From positions 145,186 to 209,185 of the forward strand of contig NZ_QPIB01000005.1 in the NCBI RefSeq assembly GCF_003671765.1: a DNA stretch of 64,000 nucleotides. The letters run 5' to 3'. The notes beneath the pieces were generated by a model that did not search any database, was not told where the DNA came from, and saw only the letters and a program-made list of their open reading frames with translations. Shown here piece by piece: positions 38,285 to 47,184 of this stretch. How positions within the stretch are numbered: the stretch's first letter is position 1; each line of letters begins with the position of its first letter. Origin of the DNA: Xenophilus sp. E41. Lineage in GTDB: Bacteria > Pseudomonadota > Gammaproteobacteria > Burkholderiales > Burkholderiaceae_C. A program made the position numbers and the translations under genes.

Positions 38285-38424
38285 GGGCTGTTCCTTAGCG
38301 CTGTGTGTGGTTGCGGTGCAGCTACAGTGCGGGCCATTGTGACAGAAACCAAGAGCCGGCGTGCCCTGCGGGCAGGCTATGGCGGCGATAGCTTTCCCCC
38401 TCGTCGCGCCCTGCGCTGCACCGC

Positions 38425-41121
38425 ATGAATGCTGCCCCGAACGACCCCGCGCGTGCGCTGTGGTGCGACCCGGCGCAAGGCCTGGTCGCACGCATCGCCG
38501 CGCACATCGCGCAGCATGGGCTGCACCCCGCGCGCACCGTCGTGCTGGTGCCCTACGGCCAGTTGATCGCGATCGGGCGGGCGATGTGGGCGCAGTGCGG
38601 CAATGCCGGCTTCGCGCCGCGCTTCGAGACCACGCGCAACTGGGCGCGCAGCGCGGGCGGCTTCGTGCCGGCGGAGGACGACATTGCCTTCGACATGGCG
38701 CGCGACCTGCTCACCGCGCAATCCCTGTTGACGCGTGCGGGCCAGGGCGGCCTGCGGCACGCACTGGCCGGCCGGCTGGTCGACATCGCGCAGCAGCTCG
38801 CCCCGTTGGCCGCCGCGCAGCCGCCGCAGCAACGTGCGGCCTGGGCGCAATCCGTACGCCCCGCGATCGATGCGGGCCGCGGCTCGACCTGGTTCGACAC
38901 CGAGAGCGCGCTCAACGGCATCGCCTTGGCCTGGGTGGCCAGCTCGTCATACGCGACCGACGTGCTGCTCGAGGGCGCTGCGCTTGCGCAGGCCGACGCA
39001 CTGATCGTGCTCGAGGGCCTGCAGGCCGACCCGCTGACGCAGTCGCTCGCCGCGCTCTTCGGGACGCGGGTGCTGCGCCTCCCGATCGCCGCTGCGGTGC
39101 CCGAGGACGCGCCACTGGCGGCGCTGCATGCAGCCGACGACCCGGAGGACGAGGCCGAGCGCGCGACCGCGTGCGTCATGCAACGTGTCGCGGCCGGGCA
39201 GACGCCGGTGGCGCTGGTCGCCACCGACCGTGCCCTCACGCGCCGAATCGGCGCGCAACTCACGGCCCACGGCGTCGCGGTGCAGGACGAGACGGGCTGG
39301 AAGCTGTCCACCACGCGCGCGGCTGCGCAGGCCATGGCTGCGCTGCGCGCCTGCGCGCACGACGCGCGCAGCGACGAGGTACTCGACTGGCTGAAGAACG
39401 CGCCGCGCTGGCGTGGCGACGTGCTCGACGCGCTGGAGGTGCGCCTGCGCGACCGCGGGCTGCGCGACTGGAACGCCTGGTGCCACTTCATCGCGCAGGT
39501 GTCCGATGCCGAGGGCGCACGCGCAAGCGATGCCGCGCTGGCGCAGCTCACGGCCGAGGTCGAGGCCTGCCGCGCCGCCCTGGCACGGCCGCGCCTGCAG
39601 GACGAGTGGCTGCGGGCGATGCGCGAGCTGCTACAGGCCGCGGACCAGTGGGACGCGCTGGTCGCCGACGCGGCCGGCATCGAGGTCGTCGGCGCGCTCT
39701 ACCTCGACGAAGCGCCAGGCGAACTGCGCAGCGGCGGCGGGCGCAGCAGCCTGGTCGAGTTCAGCGCCTGGGCCCGCGACGTGCTCGAGGCGGCCAGCGT
39801 CGTCCTGGCCGTGCCCGGCATGGGCGAAGCCACGGTCACCGTGCTGCCGCTGGCGCAACTGCTGGGTCGCGCCTTCACCGCGGTCGTCATTCCCGGCTGC
39901 GACGACCAGCGCCTGCCTGCGAGCCCCGAGCCGCCCGGCGACTGGACCGAAGCGCAGCGCGCCGCCCTCGGCCTGCCATCGCGCGACATGCTGGCGCAGG
40001 CCCAGCGCGCCGCGTGGTCGCTGGCGCTGCAGGCCCCGGCCCTCGATCTGGTGTGGCGCCAGTTCGACGCGACGGGCGAACCGGTGCGGCCGAGCCCCTT
40101 CGTGCAGGCCCTGCGCCTGGCCGGCGGGACGCAGGCCGCCGACGATCCTCGCGCGCTTGTCGCGGTCGCGCCGCAGCCCACGCACCCACCGCTGCCGCGC
40201 GGCGACGCGCTGCCGGTGACGCAGCTCTCGGCCAGCGCCTACGACGACCTGCGCCACTGCCCCTACCGCTTCTTCGCGCTTCGCCAACTGGGCCTGGCGC
40301 GCAGCGACGAGCTCGAAGGTGAGGTCGACAAGCGCGATTTCGGCAACTGGCTGCACGAGGTGCTGAACCACTTCCATGCCGCATTGAACGCGGCGCCGAC
40401 GCCCGACCGGCGGGCGCGGGCAGCCATGATTTCGACGGCATCCGAGCAGGCCACGCAGGCCATGGGCCTGTCCGAGGCGGACTTCCTGCCCTTTGCCGCC
40501 GCCTGGCCTGCGGTGCGCGAGGGCTACCTCGACTGGCTGGCCGCGCACGAGGCGGACGAGGGAGCCGTCTTCGAGCAGGCCGAGCCCCGGCTGGAGCAGC
40601 CCCTGGGCGACGTGCGCCTGGTCGGCCGGCTCGACCGGATCGACCGCCTGCGGGCCGACGGCCGCGCCTACGTCATCGACTACAAGACCGAGTCGCTCGA
40701 CAGTTCGAAGCAGCGCGTGAAGGAGCCCTTCGAGGACACGCAGCTGGCCTTCTACGCCGCGCTGCTGGACGAGGACACGCTGCGCGCCGCCTACGTCAAC
40801 GTCGGCGAGAAGGCCTCGGGCACGCAGACGGTGGAGCAGACCGAGGTGGTCGTGGCGCGCGATGCGCTTGTCGAAGGCATCCTGCACGACCTGCGCCGCA
40901 TCGGCGAGGGCGCTGCGATGCCGGCATTGGGCGAGGGTGCCGTGTGCGAGTTCTGCGCCGCCCGGGGCTTGTGCCGCAAAGATTTCTGGATTGAAGAAGC
41001 CCCCCAGCTTTGCACTCCCTCCGGTCGTGTCACGCCACCCCCCGAGGGGGAGGCCGGCCGCCTTCGGAGCGGCCGGGCGTCGGCCGAGGACACGCCTCTT
41101 CGCCAGGAGGGCCAGCCGTGA
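38425..41121 (+). CDS. addB: AddB-type nuclease/inactivated helicase subunit
   Basis: Second subunit of the AddAB recombination nuclease-helicase; 898 residues. The C-terminal PD-(D/E)xK nuclease has Asp737 (GRLDRIDR), Asp752 and Lys754 (DYKTE). Four Cys at 612, 841, 844 and 850 match the AddB Fe-S cluster pattern. There is no Walker A motif, as expected for this divergent AddB. Residues 860-898 are an Arg/Pro/Gly-rich tail encoded by a family-B repeat and are not part of the fold. The stop overlaps the addA start (GTGA). Confidence 0.9.
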   Translation: MNAAPNDPARALWCDPAQGLVARIAAHIAQHGLHPARTVVLVPYGQLIAIGRAMWAQCGNAGFAPRFETTRNWARSAGGFVPAEDDIAFDMARDLLTAQSLLTRAGQGGLRHALAGRLVDIAQQLAPLAAAQPPQQRAAWAQSVRPAIDAGRGSTWFDTESALNGIALAWVASSSYATDVLLEGAALAQADALIVLEGLQADPLTQSLAALFGTRVLRLPIAAAVPEDAPLAALHAADDPEDEAERATACVMQRVAAGQTPVALVATDRALTRRIGAQLTAHGVAVQDETGWKLSTTRAAAQAMAALRACAHDARSDEVLDWLKNAPRWRGDVLDALEVRLRDRGLRDWNAWCHFIAQVSDAEGARASDAALAQLTAEVEACRAALARPRLQDEWLRAMRELLQAADQWDALVADAAGIEVVGALYLDEAPGELRSGGGRSSLVEFSAWARDVLEAASVVLAVPGMGEATVTVLPLAQLLGRAFTAVVIPGCDDQRLPASPEPPGDWTEAQRAALGLPSRDMLAQAQRAAWSLALQAPALDLVWRQFDATGEPVRPSPFVQALRLAGGTQAADDPRALVAVAPQPTHPPLPRGDALPVTQLSASAYDDLRHCPYRFFALRQLGLARSDELEGEVDKRDFGNWLHEVLNHFHAALNAAPTPDRRARAAMISTASEQATQAMGLSEADFLPFAAAWPAVREGYLDWLAAHEADEGAVFEQAEPRLEQPLGDVRLVGRLDRIDRLRADGRAYVIDYKTESLDSSKQRVKEPFEDTQLAFYAALLDEDTLRAAYVNVGEKASGTQTVEQTEVVVARDALVEGILHDLRRIGEGAAMPALGEGAVCEFCAARGLCRKDFWIEEAPQLCTPSGRVTPPPEGEAGRLRSGRASAEDTPLRQEGQP
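41013..41080. repeat. Family-B repeat inside the 3' end of addB
   Basis: Contains CACCCCCCGAGGGGGAGGC and GCCTTCGGAGCGGCCGGGCG, matching the intergenic copy at 52.9 kb. It supplies most of the last 39 codons of addB, ending shortly before the ribosome site of addA (AGGAGG at 41105-41110). Confidence 0.7.
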
Positions 41122-44100
41122 ATCAAGCCGCCTACCGCCACAACGGCCAGCTCGTCCCCCGCGCCGCCTTCTACGCCGTGGCCTGCGACCCGCTGCGTTC
41201 GGTGGCCGTGGAGGCCTGCGCCGGCGCGGGCAAGACCTGGATGCTGGTCTCGCGCATCCTGCGCGCGTTGCTCGAAGAGGGCGACGCGGCCTGCCTGCCG
41301 CAGGAGATCCTGGCCATCACCTTCACCAAGAAGGCGGCCGGCGAGATGCGCCAGCGCCTGGACGAATGGCTGGAGGACTTCGCGCACCGGCCAGCGGCCG
41401 AGCTGGTGCCCGAACTCGTCGCGCGCGGCATGTCGGCTGCCCAGGCCGAGGCCGCCGCGCCGCGCCTGGCGGGGCTCTATGCGCAACTGCTCGCGCAGGG
41501 GCGGGCGGTGCAGTTCCGCACCTTCCACGCCTGGTTCGCCGGCCTGCTGCGCAATGCGCCGCTGGCGGTGCTGCAGCAGCTTCGGCTGCCCGCCAGCTAC
41601 CAGCTGCTGGAAGACGATGCCGAGGCGCGCGCCCGCACCTGGCGGCCCTTCCAGGCCGCGCTGGTGGCCGACCCCGCGGCACGTGCCGATTACGAGGCGC
41701 TGGTCGCCAGCCACGGCCGCTCGCAGACCGCCAAGGCGCTCGACGAGGCGCTCAACCGCCGCACCGAGTTCGTGCTGGCCGATGCGGCGGGCGCGGTGAA
41801 CGCTGGCGTGCAGCCGGTCGCCGAGCGCTGGCCGGCGCTGGCCGGCCTGGCGTCGCCCGCCGCCCGCCTGTGCGACGAGGCGATGCGCCAGCGCTGGATC
41901 GGCTGGGCGCGCGAGCTGGGCCGCGAGGCGAACAAGACACCGCAGAAGGCCGCGGAGTCGGTGATCGACGTGCTGGGCCTGGCGCCTGTGGACGCCGCAC
42001 TCGCCGAGCAGGCCCTGGCCCGCCTGCGCAAGGCCTTCTTCGTCGCCGACGAGGACCGGCTCACGAAGAACTTGCAGAAATTCCCGGCCGCGCAGGCCGC
42101 CGAAGAGGAACTGCAGCTGCTCTGCGCCGCCCAGTTGCAGCACGAGGCCTGGCTCTACCAGCAGCGCCTCGCGCGGCTCACGCGCCTGCTGATCGCCACC
42201 TACGGCGAGGTCAAGCATGCCCATGCGTGGGTCGACATGAACGATGTCGAGCGCGCCGCCCGCCTGCTGCTGGGCGAGCCCGAGCTGTGGGGCTGGGTGC
42301 TGGAGCGGCTCGACGCCGGCGTGCGGCACCTGCTCATCGACGAATTCCAGGACACCAACCCGCTGCAGTGGCAGGCGCTGTACGGCTGGCTGGGCAGCTA
42401 TGCGGGCGCCGGCGGCAGCCGGCCCAGCGTATTCATCGTGGGCGACCCGAAGCAGAGCATCTACCGCTTCCGCCGTGCCGAGCCGCAGGTCTTCGTCGCG
42501 GCCCAGCAGTACGTGCGCGAAGGGCTGGGCGGCGACCTGCTGCAGTGCGACCACACGCGACGCAACGCACAGGGCGTGATCGCGGCCGTCAACGCCGCGA
42601 TGGAAGCGGCCCAGCAGGCCGGGGAGACGCAGGGCTTTCGCGCCCACACCACCGAGTCGCCCGAGGCAGGCGCCGTCACACGGCTGCCGCGCATCGAGCG
42701 CCCGGACAAGGCCGCGGCCAGCGACGCGGGCGCCGAGCCGGCGGCTGCCTGGCGCGACAGCCTCACGACGCCGCGCGTGCTGCCCGAGGAGCGGCTGCTG
42801 CAGCTCGAAAGCCGGCAGGCCGCACGGTGGGTCGCCGAACGGATCGCGGGCGGCCTCGCGCCCGGCGACATCATGGTGCTGGCGCGCAAGCGCAGCCGGC
42901 TGGCGCTGCTGCAGGACGAACTGCGGCGCCTGCAGATCCCCGTGCAGCAGCCCGAGAAGAACGACCTGCATGCCGCACCCGAGGTGCAGGACATGGCGGC
43001 GCTGCTCGACGCCCTGGTCTCGCCGCGCCACACGCTGTCGCTGGCGCGCGCGCTCAAGTCGCCGATCTTCGGGCTGGACGATGCCGCGCTGGTCGAGCTT
43101 GCCGTTCGTCAACGACAGGCCGATGCGTCCGCGCGGCCGGGCTGGTTCGCGCTGCTCACGGGCGAAGCCGACCTGCCGCCCGCGCTGGCCGGCATCGGCG
43201 AGCGCCTGCTGGCCTGGCGGCGGCTGGTCGACACGCTGCCGCCGCACGACGCGTTGAACGCCATCTACCACCAGGCCGACGTGCTGGCGCGCTTTGCCGC
43301 GGCCGTGCCGGCCGCGCTGCGTGCCGGCGTGCTGGCCAACCTGCGCGGGCTGCTCGCCGCCTCGCTGGAACTGGACGGCGCCCGCTTCGCCACGCCCTAT
43401 GCCTTCGTGCGCGCGCTGCGCGCGGGCCGGCTGCGCGCGCCCTCGGTGGCGGCCGCCGATGCGGTGCAGCTGCTCACCGTGCACGGTGCCAAGGGGCTGG
43501 AGGCCGAGCTGGTGCTGCTGCTCGACACCGACGCGCAGGCCCAGCGCGCGCAGACCATGGGCGTGCTGGTCGACTGGCCCGGCGAGGCGCCGGCGCCGCA
43601 TCGCTTCGTGTTCCTCGCCAGCGAGAAGCGGCCGCCTGCGTGCGCCGCCGAACTGCTGGCGCGCGAGCAGGCCGAGCGGCAGCGCGAGGAGATCAACGCC
43701 TTGTACGTTGCGACGACGCGGGCACGCGACGAACTCGTCGTGTCGGCCGTGGCGGCCGCGCGCGCCAATCCGCAGAGCTGGTGGATGCGGCTCGAAGCGC
43801 TGGCCACCCCGGTCGACGCGGCGGCTGCCGCAGCGGCGCCCGAGCCGCCTGCGTCCACCGGCGCGCCCGACAACGCCTTCTACATGAAAAAAATGCCTGC
43901 AACGCCCGCCCCGCTTGCGCGACCAGCTACCGAAAAGATAGCAACCGTGGGCACCGTCTCGGCCGCCTTCGGCCAGGCGGTGCACCGCCTGCTCGAATGG
44001 GCGCAGCCCGGGCAGCCGGTGCCGGGCGCCCATGTGCGGGCGGCTGCGCGCGAGTTCGGCCTGCCGCTGTCGCAAGCGCGCGGCGCCGCCATGCTGGCCG

Positions 44101-44396
44101 AGCGCATCCGTGCCGGAGCCGGGGCCTGGGCCTGGGATGCCGAGGCCGTCGACTGGCACGGCAACGAGGTCACCCTGACGCACGGCGGCGCGGTGCTGCG
44201 CATCGACCGGCTGGTGCGCCGCAGGGGCGAAGGCTGGTGGGTGCTCGACTACAAGTCCGCGGGCCATCCCGAACGGGACGACAGCCTCATCGCCCAGTTG
44301 CAGCGCTACCGCGACGCAGTGCGCGAGGCCTACCCGGGCGACACGGTGCGCGCGGCCTTCCTCACGGGCCAGGGCGAACTGGTGGAAGTCGAATGA
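41118..44396 (+). CDS. addA: AddA-type helicase-nuclease
   Basis: UvrD-type 3'-5' helicase with a C-terminal nuclease; 1092 residues. Walker A AGAGKT at 35-40, motif Ia [16 protein letters not shown], Walker [10 protein letters not shown] (Asp408), [11 protein letters not shown] and [17 protein letters not shown] are intact. Nuclease residues are Asp1030, Asp1044 and Lys1046. It processes double-strand breaks with AddB. The GTG at 41118 has AGGAGG 7 bases before it. About 20 residues near 922-942 ([20 protein letters not shown]) come from an in-frame family-A repeat. Confidence 0.93.
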   Translation: MNQAAYRHNGQLVPRAAFYAVACDPLRSVAVEACAGAGKTWMLVSRILRALLEEGDAACLPQEILAITFTKKAAGEMRQRLDEWLEDFAHRPAAELVPELVARGMSAAQAEAAAPRLAGLYAQLLAQGRAVQFRTFHAWFAGLLRNAPLAVLQQLRLPASYQLLEDDAEARARTWRPFQAALVADPAARADYEALVASHGRSQTAKALDEALNRRTEFVLADAAGAVNAGVQPVAERWPALAGLASPAARLCDEAMRQRWIGWARELGREANKTPQKAAESVIDVLGLAPVDAALAEQALARLRKAFFVADEDRLTKNLQKFPAAQAAEEELQLLCAAQLQHEAWLYQQRLARLTRLLIATYGEVKHAHAWVDMNDVERAARLLLGEPELWGWVLERLDAGVRHLLIDEFQDTNPLQWQALYGWLGSYAGAGGSRPSVFIVGDPKQSIYRFRRAEPQVFVAAQQYVREGLGGDLLQCDHTRRNAQGVIAAVNAAMEAAQQAGETQGFRAHTTESPEAGAVTRLPRIERPDKAAASDAGAEPAAAWRDSLTTPRVLPEERLLQLESRQAARWVAERIAGGLAPGDIMVLARKRSRLALLQDELRRLQIPVQQPEKNDLHAAPEVQDMAALLDALVSPRHTLSLARALKSPIFGLDDAALVELAVRQRQADASARPGWFALLTGEADLPPALAGIGERLLAWRRLVDTLPPHDALNAIYHQADVLARFAAAVPAALRAGVLANLRGLLAASLELDGARFATPYAFVRALRAGRLRAPSVAAADAVQLLTVHGAKGLEAELVLLLDTDAQAQRAQTMGVLVDWPGEAPAPHRFVFLASEKRPPACAAELLAREQAERQREEINALYVATTRARDELVVSAVAAARANPQSWWMRLEALATPVDAAAAAAAPEPPASTGAPDNAFYMKKMPATPAPLARPATEKIATVGTVSAAFGQAVHRLLEWAQPGQPVPGAHVRAAAREFGLPLSQARGAAMLAERIRAGAGAWAWDAEAVDWHGNEVTLTHGGAVLRIDRLVRRRGEGWWVLDYKSAGHPERDDSLIAQLQRYRDAVREAYPGDTVRAAFLTGQGELVEVE
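43884..43942. repeat. Family-A repeat inserted in frame in addA
   Basis: ATGCCTGCAACGCCCGCCCC, then GCTTGCGCGACCAGCTACCG, then AAAAGATAGC align with the intergenic copies. It lies between the helicase and nuclease domains, in the expected linker. Confidence 0.75.
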
Positions 44397-44401
44397 ACAT
44401 G

Positions 44402-44472
44402 GCCCCCACGCTCCCCCGCTTCGCGCGGTCCGCTGCCCCCCGAGGGGGCGCTGTTCATCTTGGGGCGGCCCG
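44402..44472. repeat. Family-B repeat between addA and the flavoprotein gene
   Basis: CCCACGCTCCCCCGCTTCGC, GCGGTCCGCTGCCCCCCGAG and CTTGGGGCGGCCC. It fills the whole gap and ends four bases before the next ATG, whose ribosome site is therefore within or absent. Confidence 0.75.
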
Positions 44473-44475
44473 GCG

Positions 44476-45720
44476 ATGAACAGGCACCACGTCGCCATCG
44501 TCGGTGGCGGCCCGGCCGGCCTCATGGCGGCCGAGCAGCTGTCGGCCGCCGGCGTGCAGGTGGACCTGTACGACGCCATGCCCTCGGTCGGCCGCAAGTT
44601 CCTCCTCGCAGGGCGGGGCGGCCTCAACCTCACGCATGCCGAGCCCTTCGAGGCCTTTGCCGGTCGCTTCGGCGAACGGCGGGCGCAGGTCGAGCCGATG
44701 CTGAAGGCATTCGATGCCCAGGCGCTGCGCGACTGGGCGCATGGCCTGGGCATCGAGACCTTCGTCGGCACGTCCAGGCGCGTGTTCCCGACCGACATGA
44801 AGGCGGCCCCGCTGCTGCGGGCCTGGCTGCACCGCCTGCGCGCGGCCGGCGTGCGCTTCCACATGCGGCACCGTTGGCTGGGCTGGGCCGACGAGGGCAT
44901 CGCACTGCGCTTCGGCACGCCGGACGGGGAGGTATCGGTGACGGCCGATGCCGCCGTGCTGGCCCTGGGTGGCGCGAGCTGGCCGCGGCTGGGCTCCGAC
45001 GGCGCATGGGTGCCGCTCTTGCGCGAACGTGGCGTCGACGTGGCGCCGCTGCAGCCGGCCAATTGCGGCTTCGACGTCGGGCCGGTGGGCTGGACGCCCT
45101 TCTTCGCCGAACGCTTCGCCGGTCAGCCCTTCAAGTCCGTGGCGATCGACTTCGAGGACGGGCAGGGCCGGCGCTTCTCGCGCAAAGGCGAGTTCGTGGC
45201 CACCGCCACCGGCATCGAGGGCAGCCTGGTGTACGCCGTGTCGGCCCTGCTGCGCGACGAGATCGCCGCGCGCGGCCGGGCCACCCTGCACGTCGACCTG
45301 CTGCCCGACCGCAGTGCGGCCCAGGTGCTTGCCGCTGTGCAGCAGCGCGGCGCGCGCTCGCTGGGCAGCCACCTGAAGAGCCGGCTGAACCTGGACGCGA
45401 TCAAGTCGGCGCTGCTGCACGAAGTGCTGCCCCGCGAGGCGCTGCACGACGCGCATCGCGTGGCCGCCACGCTCAAGGCCGCACCGGTCACTGTCAACGC
45501 GCCGCGCCCGGTCGCCGAAGCGATCAGCACCGCCGGCGGCGTGCGCTTCGAGGCGCTGCAGGCCGACCTCATGGCCCGGGCCGCGCCGGGGCTGTTCGTG
45601 GCCGGTGAGATGCTCGACTGGGAAGCGCCCACCGGCGGCTACCTGCTCACCGCCACGCTGGCCAGCGGCGTGGTCGCGGCGCGCGGTGTCGTGCGGCACC
45701 TGGCCGGCGAGGGCGGTTAG
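44476..45720 (+). CDS. HI0933/TIGR03862-type flavoprotein
   Basis: A 414-residue FAD protein of the BaiN/YhiN family. VAIVGGGPAGLMAAEQLSAA binds FAD; GRKFLLAGRGGLNLTHAE is the family signature; the C-terminus has FVAGEMLDWEAPTGGYLL. The reaction is unknown, probably an NAD(P)H or quinone oxidoreductase of an unidentified substrate. Position after addAB is likely fortuitous. Confidence 0.86.
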   Translation: MNRHHVAIVGGGPAGLMAAEQLSAAGVQVDLYDAMPSVGRKFLLAGRGGLNLTHAEPFEAFAGRFGERRAQVEPMLKAFDAQALRDWAHGLGIETFVGTSRRVFPTDMKAAPLLRAWLHRLRAAGVRFHMRHRWLGWADEGIALRFGTPDGEVSVTADAAVLALGGASWPRLGSDGAWVPLLRERGVDVAPLQPANCGFDVGPVGWTPFFAERFAGQPFKSVAIDFEDGQGRRFSRKGEFVATATGIEGSLVYAVSALLRDEIAARGRATLHVDLLPDRSAAQVLAAVQQRGARSLGSHLKSRLNLDAIKSALLHEVLPREALHDAHRVAATLKAAPVTVNAPRPVAEAISTAGGVRFEALQADLMARAAPGLFVAGEMLDWEAPTGGYLLTATLASGVVAARGVVRHLAGEGG

Positions 45721-45738
45721 CGCGCCCGCCGGTGCCGC

Positions 45739-45770
45739 GCTGAGGCGGCCGTTGCCCTCGGCGCCTCAGC
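45739..45770. terminator. Hairpin between convergent genes
   Basis: A perfect 9-bp stem GCTGAGGCG/CGCCTCAGC with a 14-base loop, overlapping the stop codon of the minus-strand gene. No U-tract, so termination is uncertain. Confidence 0.45.
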
Positions 45771-46281
45771 CGGCGTGCTGGTGGTGGCAAGGCGGGTTCC
45801 GCACCGCCGCCATCCGGTGCAGCTCGCTGTTCGAGTCCGGCGCTCGGCCGGCCACGCGCGCCGCGTGCGCCACGAGCGCCGCATAGTCGCCGTACACGGC
45901 CGAGCGACGCTGCCGGACCAGCTCCACCCAGTACCGGCCCACGGCCTCGTCGCGCTCGGCCCACGCCGCGAACACGCGCGCTTCCGCGGCCCCGAGCGGA
46001 TGGGCGGCCGTCGCCAGCAGGTCGGCGATGCGCACCCAGTAGAAGATCGGCAGCGCGATGGCGGCAGCCAGCAGCAGGGCCTGCAGCAGCGCCCAGCCCC
46101 AGCCGGCCTGCGAGGCGACGATGGCCGCCACCCCGCCCAGCAGGCCCCCGCCGGTGCCGGCGGCGAGCACCCGCTGAAGGCGCTCGGGCGAGGCGCATTC
46201 GCGCACGCGCGCGATCGCCGCAGCCGCAGGCGGGCCGGCGTCCAGGTGAAAGCTCAGGCGGTAGGGTTTCCAGAGGTCCAT
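45766..46281 (-). CDS. Hypothetical membrane protein
   Basis: A 171-residue protein starting MDLWKPYRLSFHLDAG. Two hydrophobic stretches lie in the middle (GGGLLGGVAAIVASQAGWGW and ALLLAAAIALPIFYWV), so it is probably an integral membrane protein with two helices and soluble ends. The C-terminus is His/Cys-rich (PPCHHQHAG). Family not recognised. A GTG 57 bases upstream is the alternative start. Confidence 0.55.
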   Translation of the reverse strand: MDLWKPYRLSFHLDAGPPAAAAIARVRECASPERLQRVLAAGTGGGLLGGVAAIVASQAGWGWALLQALLLAAAIALPIFYWVRIADLLATAAHPLGAAEARVFAAWAERDEAVGRYWVELVRQRRSAVYGDYAALVAHAARVAGRAPDSNSELHRMAAVRNPPCHHQHAG

Positions 46282-46441
46282 GGCACAGCTGAAAAAGGTG
46301 GACTGGTCTTTACGCACGAAGCGGGCGATCGGATTCACAGGGGATGCCGGGGTGGTCGGCCGAGTCGCCAGGCCCTAGCCTTGTGCAGCGCTGTCCCCGG
46401 ACAGCGCGGTCGTCCGATACCGCAAGGCCAGGAGACTCGAC

Positions 46442-46660
46442 ATGCCCCTGAACGACGAACTGGGAGAGAGCTTCAGCGAGTGGCAGGCATTGACCGACGC
46501 CTATGCAGAGGGCCTCGAGGCGCTGTTGCATGAAGAGCCCGGTGCGGCCCGGCGCCTGGCGGGCCTGGCCGATCGGCTGGCGCACTACGCCGCACTGTTC
46601 GCCCAGGACGTGCATCCCGAGCAGCACGGCGCAGCGGCTCAATCGCGCGAGAACCAGTAG
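46442..46660 (+). CDS. Small helical protein, paralogue of the 15.7-kb protein
   Basis: A 72-residue acidic helical protein (MPLNDELGESFSEWQALTDA). CAGGAGACT 5-13 bases before the ATG is a good ribosome site. The W-x-x-LTD-x-Y core and LAGLADRL match the protein encoded at 15735-15956. No known domain. The end overlaps the convergent small gene by 22 bases. Confidence 0.6.
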   Translation: MPLNDELGESFSEWQALTDAYAEGLEALLHEEPGAARRLAGLADRLAHYAALFAQDVHPEQHGAAAQSRENQ

Positions 46661-46839
46661 CGGGCCGTGGTGGCCAGCACCCGGGCGGCCTGAAGCCTCG
46701 GGTCGACCGGGGCCGGCACCACGGCGCAGCCGAAGGGCCAGCCCGATGCCGTCCAGCGGCGCAATGGGGCCGGCGATCGTGCGGGAAAACGAAGGATCTG
46801 TGCGCTTGCCGACATCGGTCGCGGGGCCGGGTGGTCCAT
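46639..46839 (-). CDS. Small protein behind a LexA-like operator
   Basis: A 66-residue protein, MDHPAPRPMSASAQILRFPA then WPFGCAVVP and a C-terminus LATTARYWFSRD. No membrane segment or known domain. A GAGG 8 bases before the ATG and an SOS-type operator 37 bases upstream both support it. A second ATG at 46815 would give 58 residues. It could be a DNA-damage-induced inhibitor or regulator; that is a guess from the promoter only. Confidence 0.48.
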   Translation of the reverse strand: MDHPAPRPMSASAQILRFPARSPAPLRRWTASGWPFGCAVVPAPVDPRLQAARVLATTARYWFSRD

Positions 46840-46876
46840 GCTGTCTGCCTCGGGTGATGGAGTGGACGAGGCATCA

Positions 46877-46896
46877 TACTGGTTATTTATCCAGTA
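46877..46896. promoter_or_regulatory. LexA-like operator (SOS box)
   Basis: TACTGGTTATTTATCCAGTA is a 20-bp dyad with the CTG-N10-CAG core and the outer TA of the LexA consensus; the fourth base of each half-site is G/C rather than T/A. Its AT-rich centre stands out in GC-rich DNA. The only suitably placed start codon is that of the minus-strand small gene. Confidence 0.55.
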
Positions 46897-47009
46897 GTTC
46901 CGTCATTTCGCGCGCGGTGGAGCCGTCGCTGGCGAAGGCGCAAACAGGCTTGCGCCGCAGACCATGGCGGTCTGCGGACGAACATCGAAGGGGGGGGGGG
47001 GAAGAAGAA

Positions 47010-47109
47010 GGTGACGAGCCTTACCCCCGGCACTGGCTACACAGTTAGGGCTGCTTGGTTCCCCACCTGACCCGGTTGGCCGCTTCACCATGCGGGGAGG
47101 CCCGTCACC
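47010..47109 (-). ncRNA. ffs: 4.5S RNA (signal recognition particle RNA)
   Basis: The terminal stem GGTGACG/CGTCACC extends to GGGCCT/AGGCTC. The domain IV core is GGGTCAGGTGGGGAACC followed by AAGCAGCCC, the Ffh-binding hairpin. A TAGAAT -10 element (minus strand, 47119 to 47114) fits the 5' end, and TTCTTCTTC follows the 3' end. It lies between dnaX, which is divergent, and the LexA box. An uninterrupted run of 12 G on the plus strand (46990-47001) follows its end. Confidence 0.93.
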
Positions 47110-47184
47110 GACGATTCTACCCGTGCCTCGAATGCACCTTCGGCGTGCCGGGTCGTGCGACGGGGCGCTTCTAGAATGGGCGCA

